A DNA stretch of 32,833 nt, taken from positions 1 to 32,833 of the IMG/VR virus record IMGVR_UViG_3300019776_000987, one strand, 5' to 3'. The DNA is from a virus. A program made the translations under genes and the position numbers. Shown in pieces: positions 24,583 to 32,833 of the stretch; the first letter of the stretch is position 1, and every line of letters starts with the position of its first letter. The notes below the pieces were generated by a model. That model was given only the letters and a program-made list of their open reading frames with translations. It was not told where the DNA came from and searched no databases.

Positions 24583-24614
24583 ATGATAGTTTTACTAATA
24601 ACTTTCATAATATG
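24577..24614 (+). promoter_or_regulatory. Start-codon-covering hairpin
   Basis: Fifteen paired positions with one mismatch: the segment 24577-24591 pairs with 24600-24614. The tape measure ATG (24612-24614) is the end of the 3' arm. A transcript started at late promoter 7 lacks the 5' arm; a read-through transcript would have it and hide the start. Confidence 0.55.
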
Positions 24615-27600
24615 TCACTATTTAATGCTCAAGTAGGATTCTCAGCAGATCAAGCTAGTCTTGAAAAATTATGAAAAGCACTCGAGTCAAAACTCGCTGA
24701 TAAAAGCGAAGTAAAAATAAAGGCTCAAATCGACCTGGCAAAGGTAGAAAGGCAAATGCTCGATCTCAAAGAGACAATGAAAAAAGTATGGAATAACGGG
24801 AGTCGTGATACTTGGGAAAAACTCAATGTCCAAATGAAAGACCTCCAGTGAAGGGCAGATACTCTCAGGGACCATCTGAAAAAAGTAAATGATGTGGTAA
24901 ATGATATAGGAAATACCGAATCCAAATGGAGTAAACTCTGATCCGCTATAGGTGGTGTTTTCGCTGTTGGAACGGTGATGAATTGGGGGAAACAGATATT
25001 TGACGCCGCTGGAAAAGTCGAACAACTCAAAATTAGTTTTGGGACGATGCTCGGAAGTGCTGAAAAATGAAACAAACTCTTTGCTGATCTACAAAATGAA
25101 GCAAAGACAACCCCGTTCAATATGACGGACTATGCGAAGGCTTCACAACTCCTTATCGCTATGGGATATGATGCCCAAAAAATAATACCAACGATGCGGA
25201 ATGTCGGGGATGCAGTAAGTGCTGCATGAGGAAATGGGGAAACACTCCTCAATATCTCTCGGGCTCTCGGACAAATCCAAACAAAGTGAAAACTCTCCGC
25301 AGAAGAAGTGAACCAACTTGCCGAAAATGGAATCTGAGTATGGAGGCTCCTATCTGAAGCAATGGGAAAAAGTGAAGCAGAGCTTATGAAAATGGCATCA
25401 GATGGAAAGCTTTTATCAAAAGATATACTCCCAATTCTCCTGGATCAGATGGATAAAACTTTTGGTGGGAATATGGAAAAGCAGGCACAAACACTGAATG
25501 GGAGACTCTCAAATATTCAGGATACTTTTTCGAATACATTGGCAACTCTATGAAAATCAGTAAATCCTGTATTTAATGGAATTTTGACTTTTATAAACTG
25601 GATTGTAGAAAAAATATCGTATCTTGCTACAGAATTTCCACGACTTACTGGAACTATTATAACAATAGTATGAGCTATTGGGCTGATTTGAGGTGCTATT
25701 GCAGTGTTATGACCAGTATGGGCTGGATTTATGTGAATATTTGCTACTTCCACTGGAGTTGCCACTACTGCAGTAGTATGACTTGAAGTCGCATCCGCAC
25801 CACTTATAGGTACTTTTTGACTCATTGCATGAGCTATTGCAATACTATGAATTTGAGTTTCTACTTTCCTTGATGTAACAGAAAAAGTACCAACAGCAAT
25901 GGAGAACGCATCAAAGAAAACAGAAGAGTACTCCAGTAAACTTGACGATCAAAAAAAGAAACAAGAAGAACTAAAAAAACAATTGGAAGACGGAACCATA
26001 ACACAAGATGAGTACAATCAAAAAATACAAGATTCACAAAAAAATATAGAAAATCTAAAAGATAAGTCGGACCAGTACTCATGATCGCTAAAATATGTTT
26101 CTGACAATACAAAGAGTTTTTCCGATAGGATGGAGTACTTGAACAAAATAAAAATAAAACTCTCAATAGATGAATACAAAGCACTTGCTAGTGTGATACG
26201 AGAAGCGGCGAATGAGCAAATAAGACTACTACAACTTCAACAGGCTACTATTAAAGATAAAATGAGAGAGAGTCAAAGTGAGTTTTCAAAAATTCAGGAT
26301 CAGTACACAAAAACAACTGGAGAGTGATCATTATCTACATATACAGAACAAAACAGACTGAATGATATACGAACTTCAAAACTAATGGATGAATATATAT
26401 CATCGAATCAAGCGAAACAGTCAAACAAAGAGTTCAACGAACTCAATAAACAGTACAATGAAAAGCAAAAAAATATAAATGATCTCGAAAAAAGAGTAAA
26501 AGATATTGATTCCGCAATCAAAGAGTTAAGTACCGTATCACAATCTACAGCATCATCGTCATCATGAAGTGCCAAAAAATCCAAAGAGGAAACCGAAGCC
26601 CTTAAACAATCAGTAGATCGTGTAAAAGACTCATATACTATCCTAAAAAATGAAATCTGAAAGATAGACGGTGTCACAAAAAAAGCGAACGATGCACAAG
26701 AGAAGTGGGCGAAAACTATAAAAGATGCTCATAAAAGTGTGGAGGAGCAACTCAAAAAGGTGCGTACTGAGTATGAGAAGACCATCGATACGATCAATAA
26801 AGACTCTGCGAAAAGCTCAAACGATGCAGTATGATCTCAGTATCGTAGTCTTCTAGAAGAGAAAAAACAAATCGAAAAAGATATGAAGGACGCCAATGAT
26901 ATACTCATAGCCAGTGCTTCTGGACGAGATGTAGACTGGGCAACCGCCGCACAAAAACTCCAAGAAGCAACGCCAAAGTTTGAATCCATAAAAAAACAAA
27001 TCGAAGAAATCCAAAATGCAAAAGGATCCAATGGAGAAAATCTCCTCTCGCAAAACACACGAGCCAAAGAAGACCAACGAGCTTCACTCGATACCCAATG
27101 ACAATCTCGCTTCGACTTCCAAGAGAAGCTCTGAGAGATACAGCTCGAAAAGGCAAACAAGATCAGTGCGGCAACCGATGAGTTCGCAGCAAAAAGAGCC
27201 CTACAATTACAAAATGAAAATATTATCAAAACTTTTGAAAATCAAAAGACAGCACGAGGGATAAAACTAGAAAACCTAAAAAAGCAACTTGAACTCCAAA
27301 ACCAAGAAAAGGAACAACAAGATCTCATACAAAAACTCTATGACGAAAGGGTGTCACTTCAAAAAGCAGAAGATGAGAAAAAGGCAGTAGAATCACGAGT
27401 ATTCATATATACGAATAATCTCGCAAAGGAATATCACGCCGCCGAACTCTCAATGATACAAGAGAGAAAAGCAGAATATGATACACTCATCGAAAAAATA
27501 AAGATGGCTATAGCCCAAGCTGAATCCCTGCAAAGACAACAGTCTGCTGTATGAATAGCATCGAGTAGTACCAAACCACTTCCGTGAAAAAGTGATGGAG

Positions 27601-27869
27601 GATATACTGGTGATTGAGGAAAGTACGAACCAAAGGCAATAGTACACGGTGGTGAGTATGTCCTCTCTCAGGAAATGCTAAAAAATGTACAGTATGCTAT
27701 GCCGGACTTTATCCCTGCTATGGAAAATATCCGTAAGGGATTCAGACCTATGACAACCGCTCAAAATATTAACAATAGCAAAAGCATCAATCTCACCGCT
27801 CCTATCTATGTAGAACGACCGATAGATCTACAAAGAGAGTTCTCAAAGATGATGTGGCGTGGATTTTAA
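24612..27869 (+). CDS. Tape measure protein
   Basis: A 1085-residue protein, the longest gene. The N-terminal 300 residues have the tape-measure pattern (SFGTMLGSAEKGNKLF, TTPFNMTDYAKASQ, NVGDAVSAAGGN, QLAENGIGVWRLLSEAMGKS). A Gly/Ile-rich membrane-like region follows at about 320-420 with many TGA glycines. Then comes a very long Lys/Glu/Gln coiled coil (about 425-980) and a C-terminal GGYTGDGGKYEPKAIVHGGE motif typical of tape measures. It sets tail length and helps DNA entry. The tail would be about 160 nm at 1.5 A per residue (estimate from family knowledge). Confidence 0.93.
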
Positions 27870-27883
27870 CCTTTATTTTTTCT

Positions 27884-28774
27884 ATGGACGCAAAGCAAAT
27901 AAAACTTGATGGATTCGATATCCTAAAAGACTGAGTCTCCGGGATATACTATGTACAAAAAGAGTGGCGAAACAATCTCCAAGTATCAGATTTGGCAAGT
28001 GATCGTTCCGGTTGGCACGGACGGGATGTGTCACCAACATTCGCCAGAGTTCGTATCATCACGCTCGAGGGGATTATAGATAGACTTCCCTATCCATCTC
28101 TTGAGCAATCATCGACGGAGTATCTGGAGCAACTCTTCGCACTCCAATCCAATCCATCCATACTCATACCCCGTACGCTCTATGTGAAAGATATCTATAA
28201 CCGTGAGTGGACTCTTTCGGTCAAGATCAAAGAGCCGTGTATGATCGAGGAGGGTGACGGAGAATATAAAGGGTCTCACTGGAAATGGCGAGTCGTCCTT
28301 GAGTCTGTCTGAGATCCTACATATCTCTCCTATGGGGAGTTTTCTCAGAGTGGTATCGAGGGTGCATTATGATGATGGTCGATACCAACTTTATGATTTA
28401 CACTTGATAGTGGATTCTCATTCTCAGAGGGGATGAATCTCATCTCTATCGATCCAACTGGAAATACTGCTATATTTCCACGATTCGTCTTCACGATCAC
28501 TGGAACCTTGAATACACCTCTCAGGATAAAAAATCTCAGTACTCTCGAAGTATTTTCACTTGATGTATCAGGAGTCGCAGGAGATGTTATCATAATAGAC
28601 TCACAGAATCAAAAGTGTACAAAAAATGGAATCGATATCACCTCACAAAGGGTCGCATGATCTCTCTGGCCATCAGCACTCTCTGCAACAACCTATCTTA
28701 TCGATGATGCTGATGGTGGATCTATAGTATCTGACTTTTCTATTATTATTTACTACAAAAACGCACTCCTATAG
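27884..28774 (+). CDS. Distal tail (Dit)-like protein
   Basis: A 296-residue protein following the tape measure by 14 nt. The segment SDRSGWHGRDVSPTFARVRI then ITLEG matches the siphovirus tail family (Dit) pattern near the N terminus; the C-terminal half is beta-rich and probably a carbohydrate-binding-like fold. Many Gly are TGA. It would form the ring joining tube and baseplate. Confidence 0.75.
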
Positions 28775-28813
28775 CGTATTCCATCGAATTCGACGGAATC
28801 ATAATATTACTCT

Positions 28814-29902
28814 ATGCAATCAATTATATACATCTATACACGCACTGGAACAAATCCGATTATGCAGATATTTGATGGAATGAATCTTTCACTCTCATCA
28901 AAGACCAATGAGATATCAACAGCCTCTTTTGATATCCCACTCTATAGACCTGATGGATCCATACATCCATCACTTAAGGATATTACTTACCTTGCAAAGA
29001 TGAATAGAGTGAAAATAGCTATGAATATCTCAGGGGTCGAGTCCGTACAGTTCGATGGATATATTTCATCGGTTTCTGATGGTCCAACATCGACCAAAGT
29101 CATACTCTCAGATTATCTCGGAATACTTGAATCAAGAATCATCACAACAGATGTAACTTTTTCTAATGTATCGGTGAGTTCTATTCTCACGAGTATATTT
29201 TCTACAATGAACTCGATCGACCCAACAGGACTTTCTATAAGTTCCAGTATCACGGATATGGTGACGAAGACATACACTGCAGGTCAAAGTATTATGGAAA
29301 TAATACAAGATCTTGCACAGGGTGGATATCACTATATAATGCGATGAATCGTATTATCTATGGATACCATCGTCGGAATCGATAGGAGTACTGGAGCTTC
29401 TTATATAGAATTTCGCTATGACTATCGTGAAGCTCGAAGTCGCAATATATCAGACTTCACTATGGACTCAAATGTAAGAAATATCCAAAATTCTATTAGT
29501 GCTAAGCCAAGTACTGGAACTCTCGTGAATGCATCAGACACAACGAGCATATCGACTTATGGGAGACGAGAGGAAATGATCAGTGCCAATGGTACCATAT
29601 CAGATGAAGTTTCAAAATATCTTGTAGAACACAAGGATGATACTGTAGAGATATCGATCACTCCAACGACATATGACTACTCTCTTGCGAATGCTGGAGA
29701 TATCGTTAAAGTTATGATCGATAGAGGAGATGCTCGTGGGAAGTATTCAGGTACGATGCGTATCGTATCAAAGGAATACACGACACAAGGGGATCTCCCA
29801 TCAGTAGTATTCTCACTTTCATCATCGAAGATACGAACACCTAATATATTGGAAAAACTAAAACGGATGAACGATGATATAAAAAGCCTAAAGACTCTCT
29901 AG
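28814..29902 (+). CDS. Tail hub / Tal-like protein
   Basis: A 362-residue protein after Dit, beta-rich with a Thr/Ser-rich middle (ISSVSDGPTSTKVILSDYLG, DLAQGGYHYIMRG) and a C-terminal helix. Position and size fit a tail hub (gp27/gp44-like) that closes the tube. Only one Gly is TGA (MRGIVL). Its stop lies in the loop of the following terminator. Confidence 0.68.
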
Positions 29903-29916
29903 TGGGTCTTTTTTTT
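29890..29916 (+). terminator. Rho-independent terminator of tape measure operon
   Basis: AAAGACTC (29890-29897) pairs with GGGTCTTT (29904-29911) around TCTAGT, which holds the stop codon TAG; then a T run. Unlike the other late sites it ends 1 nt before the next late box. Confidence 0.85.
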
Positions 29917-29917
29917 C

Positions 29918-29952
29918 GATGACATAGGAAAATGCTGTTATAGGGAGATATT
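29918..29952 (+). promoter_or_regulatory. Late promoter 8 (fibre-holin operon)
   Basis: GATGACATAGGAAAA (29918-29932), 14 nt, GATATT (29947-29952). No hairpin covers the -10. The leader to the fibre ATG is about 16 nt. Confidence 0.7.
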
Positions 29953-29974
29953 TACAGAATAAGAATTACTCTCT

Positions 29975-32035
29975 ATGGCACAAATTACCGCCCTCATTGC
30001 TGGTCCAAATAAAAACTTTGATTATCAGGTCACAGCACTTGCTCGTTCCATCTTGAATCAATGAGTCATATCATGAACAGATCTGATTGTTTCAACAAAT
30101 AGTGTTGGCGTTGGAGAGGCTTTTATTCTCTGTACTCGAACGGGATGACAACAAGTGATGGTCCACTATACCAATTCTGCGAGTCTGGCCATAGATACCA
30201 CTGGAACCAAATATGTGTGGGTAGGGATCGATCAATCCGTGATAGACGATGGAAGTGCAAATGCGATAGACGGAACAGGGATTGCGACGATACGGACAGG
30301 ATCATCCTACCCGACGACGGGTGCATATATCCCCCTTGCCTCCATCACTGGAGGAGTCATCACCGACACTCGTGTGTTCGTCACACAAAAAGCCATCACA
30401 AGAAATGGATTCGCAACTGGAAAAACCGTCTATGTAGATCCAAACACTGGAAACGAGGTGGTGAAAAATAGTACCACAAGCTCGACGATATCTGGATCAG
30501 ATACGATGCTGATGCGAGATCAAAATGGAGATGAAAAACGGGTAGCATACAGCGACTTCGGAAGTCTCGTGACGAGTAGTGGGAAGTATGTACAGACCGC
30601 TACTATGGGTGAAACGGTAGCGAGTACCTTTGTGTCACAGACGACTACACTTCCAGTGTTTACATTGATTCATGGATGAACTACACCGTTTTTAGTATAC
30701 AGCGGATCCGCAAAAAAATTCACCTCATTTTCTATATATGCGAATTATAATTCTAATGCTACTATTTTCGTAAAGGGAAGCAACGATGGAGGAACGACAA
30801 AAACAACACTCTATACAGGATCCGTCAACATAACTACCAATTCACAAACAATATCTCTCAGCGGAAGTAGTACCGCATATTCATCTATCTACTTCGAATC
30901 GAGCATACCGAATATCAGTGCATACATTGATTATATCACCCTCATAGAAGACACTTCCTATACCTATACTGGATCCGTACCCGTATCCGTGGTATCCGAA
31001 ATCCTCTACACAAACACTCTTACCACGAGTGCTGGAGCGAATCAGACACGAATCGGGAATCGGTACAATTTCCCATACGAAGTCAAACTCAAAAAATTCA
31101 AAACTTGGCAAACGACCGTGTCAACGAGTGCGAGTATCCTTATTCTCGACAATCTCGGAAATACACTCAAAACCGTTCCAATGGCAACTGTCGGTATGCA
31201 AGAAGTCGATCTTGATTTCCTCTGTACCGCCAATACCGAATACCGTGTAGTACTCAATGATACGGCGAATTGGACGAGTGGGGCAAGCTACCAGTACAAC
31301 ACCATTTCCAACTACCAAACGAGTATGCCGTATGTCCTCGGTGCGGTGTACGGTGCATGAGCTGGAACGCTCGACAATGCGAATGGATACATATTCATAG
31401 AGTCCACCGTGGATTTCCAGTGACGAGCGTACAAGTCACGAGCCAATCGAGTATCCGAACCACAATTTGCGGTATTCGCAGGATTTGTGACTTCTCCAAA
31501 AAATATAGGAGATATCGTGAAGCTCGATGCGAATGAAGGTGGATACAACGATGGTCTCCAATGACTTACGAAATGATCGTTTTACTACCTTTCAGATATT
31601 GGCGGTATCATAAGCTCAACACCTGGAACTATCATTTCCCCAATTGGGATATCGTATAGTACAACAGCGTTAAAAATTACACGAAGTAAAACTCTTGGAA
31701 TAACAAAAACAGTATCAATGTCCACCACGATTGATGTCCCTAATGGAACTAAAACGACAACATTTTATTCTTCAATTTTTCTATTTTCGAAATTTATATC
31801 AGTAAGTGCCATCAATAAATGATGATGGGCAAACGCTTTCGATGGCGGAGTATGATATATTTATGTCCAATTAAGCATTGATTGAATTAATTTTTATGAT
31901 TATAACAGTCTTGAATTATGAAACTATGTCATTCCAGATGTTATGGTATGAAGGATTAAATTTGTAATAATTTCAACAAATTATCAACCACTAACCAATA
32001 GAACCTACTCACCATCCGTAACTCTTAATTTTTAG
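29975..32035 (+). CDS. Large tail fibre / receptor-binding-like protein
   Basis: A 686-residue Thr/Ser/Gly-rich, beta-rich protein. The N-terminal 130 residues look like a tail attachment domain (VTALARSILNQGVISGTDLI), with the repeated pattern GAYIPLASITGGVITDTRVF as in phage tip fibres. Beta-sandwich-like segments follow, and the last 150 residues are Gly/Asn-rich with many TGA codons. It follows the hub and starts the last operon, so it is the likely host-binding protein. Confidence 0.75.
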
Positions 32036-32040
32036 TCCCT

Positions 32041-32526
32041 ATGCTCCTCTCCTTCTTCTCTCCCACCGAATACGTCACTGGCATCGACTATTCCCATCAT
32101 CCAGACTGTCTTCACACCGAAGATATCGACTTCGACCCGTCGAATCATACCGCCACGATCGAGGAAAAAGACGGAAAGTATACAGTGAAAATAACAGAAA
32201 AACCAATCGTCCAAAAAGTAGAAACCACCACCGAAAAACACACTCGAATCCTTCAAAAAATCCTCTCGACGGAAGGAATCAAAAAAGAGGATCTCGAATG
32301 GGAAACATTCACGAGTGACGAAAAACGGAAGATCATAAACCAACTTGTCTACGGTGATGAACTCTCCGAAACGCTTTGGCTCAAAAAAGAAATGAGACTT
32401 GCTTCAAAAAGCAACACACTCTACACAAAACCTTCCGCCGTTTTTACGGAAAAAGAAAAACTCGACTGTCTCAAAATCCAGGCACAAAATATAAAAATCG
32501 AAGAACTTAAAACTTTACTCTCCTAA
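32041..32526 (+). CDS. Hypothetical protein between fibre and holin
   Basis: A 161-residue charged, soluble protein: a beta-rich N-terminal part (FFSPTEYVTGIDYSHHP) and a helical, Lys/Glu-rich C-terminal part (EKHTRILQKILSTEG, MRLASKSNTLYTKPS). It uses no TGA. It follows the fibre stop by 5 nt. Possibly a tail-fibre chaperone or accessory; no family recognised. Confidence 0.6.
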   Translation: MLLSFFSPTEYVTGIDYSHHPDCLHTEDIDFDPSNHTATIEEKDGKYTVKITEKPIVQKVETTTEKHTRILQKILSTEGIKKEDLEWETFTSDEKRKIINQLVYGDELSETLWLKKEMRLASKSNTLYTKPSAVFTEKEKLDCLKIQAQNIKIEELKTLLS

Positions 32527-32536
32527 TATCCAAAAA

Positions 32537-32833
32537 ATGATCGAAATCGTACTCGTCAAATCCTGACATGCTATCGCTGGACTCCTCGGCGGACTCACCG
32601 CCTATCTCGTCGACAAAAATATGCACTGGCGTGACGGTGTAGCCCTCGTCGTGATCGGTGGGGTATCGTCTTTTTATCTCGTTCCTGCCATTATCCAATA
32701 TGGTGGACTCTCTGGAGAAATGGCAAGTTTCATTGCCTATTGTGTGGGGATCATATCCCGTGCCGTGATCTTGCAAGTCAAGGATAAAATGGCAACGATG
32801 ATATCGGATAAGATCGTGAACGGTGGGAAATAG
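32537..32833 (+). CDS. Holin-like membrane protein
   Basis: A 98-residue protein with three likely membrane segments (about 9-26, 34-54 and 64-80) and a charged C terminus (QVKDKMATMISDKIVNGGK). Gly10 is TGA. Size, topology and position after the tail genes fit a class I holin. If the genome is circular the next gene is the lipoprotein at 14, then the papain-like protease. The window ends exactly on its stop codon. Confidence 0.72.

Larger units (their letters stand above)
1..32833. other. Temperate siphovirus genome using code 25 (UGA=Gly)
   Basis: The gene order (integrase, recombination and replication genes, terminases, portal, protease, capsid, connectors, tail tube, tape measure, Dit, hub, fibre, holin) is that of a temperate siphovirus. 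No host gene is recognised at either end. Long frames appear only if TGA is read as glycine, and every accepted gene stops at TAA or TAG. The right end falls exactly on the holin-like stop and the left end begins 13 nt before another phage-type gene, which suits a circular or permuted genome; a prophage cut at gene borders is not excluded. No phage polymerase, helicase, UGA-reading tRNA-Gly or release factor gene was seen, so the phage must use the host's recoded translation machinery. Confidence 0.85.

Noticed and set aside
24905-24918. Near match to the late box (aatgatataggaaat) in the tape measure gene
   Set aside because: Several mismatches, lies deep in coding sequence, and no gene start follows.
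14625-29932. The 15-mer as an antitermination (boxA/nut-like) element
   Set aside because: Considered because it precedes terminators, but at 29918 it follows the terminator, and the fixed spacing to a -10 favours a promoter.
1-32833. Standard-code reading with about 100 short overlapping frames
   Set aside because: Protein families are cut at TGA in the middle of conserved motifs and resume in the same frame; reading TGA as Gly restores every one.
2117-32833. UGA = Trp (code 4) instead of Gly
   Set aside because: TGA falls on conserved Gly, not Trp, in SSB, methyltransferase, TerC and lysozyme, while TGG is used at Trp positions. The tRNA-Trp has CCA, which reads only UGG.

Overview
The window reads as a nearly complete, probably complete, temperate siphovirus genome that uses genetic code 25 (UGA = glycine). 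That code is known from Candidatus Absconditabacteria (SR1) and Gracilibacteria (BD1-5), so the host is inferred to be a member of these groups; the sequence does not say which. Under the standard code almost every gene is broken by TGA. With TGA read as Gly the window resolves into about 45 long, closely packed genes that all end in TAA or TAG, and many TGA codons fall on invariant glycines (SSB, the FxGSG motif of the methyltransferase, the WG.GWG motif of a papain-like protease, TerC, lysozyme). This recoding underlies the whole annotation. The last base is the final base of a holin-like gene and the first gene on the left is a lysis-type lipoprotein, so the ends may join in a circular (or circularly permuted) genome.

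Layout. 1-642: small lipoprotein and a papain-like cysteine protease (plus strand). 643-1500: tyrosine integrase on the minus strand, convergent with the protease. 1501-2116: non-coding, with a tRNA-Trp(CCA), a duplicated Trp-like anticodon arm (possible att core) and several strong hairpins. 2117-6943: early DNA metabolism: a Sak4-like P-loop ATPase, a DEDDh exonuclease, a small HTH-like protein, a replisome organizer with iteron-like repeats inside it, a signal-anchored lysozyme and SSB. 7019-8683: accessory cassette terD / tRNA-Ser-like element / terC / small membrane protein. 8684-10913: small genes and structured non-coding RNA. 10935-14117: ParB-methyltransferase fusion, small and large terminase. 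14130-14669: a double-HTH regulator. 14680-23216: portal, MuF head protein fused to an HExxH peptidase domain, XkdF-like protease, scaffold-like protein, capsid, connectors, tail tube, tail assembly protein. 23258-24491: minus-strand accessory cassette. 24612-32833: tape measure, Dit-like, hub-like, fibre-like protein, an unknown protein and a holin-like protein.

The main new signal is regulatory. An identical 15-mer, GATGACATAGGAAAA, occurs eight times, only from 14625 to 29932, always ending 38-54 nt before a virion gene start. A TANNNT-type -10 hexamer follows at 14 nt (15 nt in one copy). This looks like a phage late-promoter class whose -35 region is replaced by a conserved box. In most copies the -10 lies in or against the loop of the upstream operon's terminator hairpin, so terminator and promoter are interleaved. 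The double-HTH protein encoded at the head of this region is a candidate activator, and the first promoter copy lies inside its own 3' end. I infer eight late units: portal-MuF-small; protease; scaffold-capsid; connectors; tail tube; tail assembly; tape measure-Dit-hub; fibre-unknown-holin and, if circular, lipoprotein-protease.
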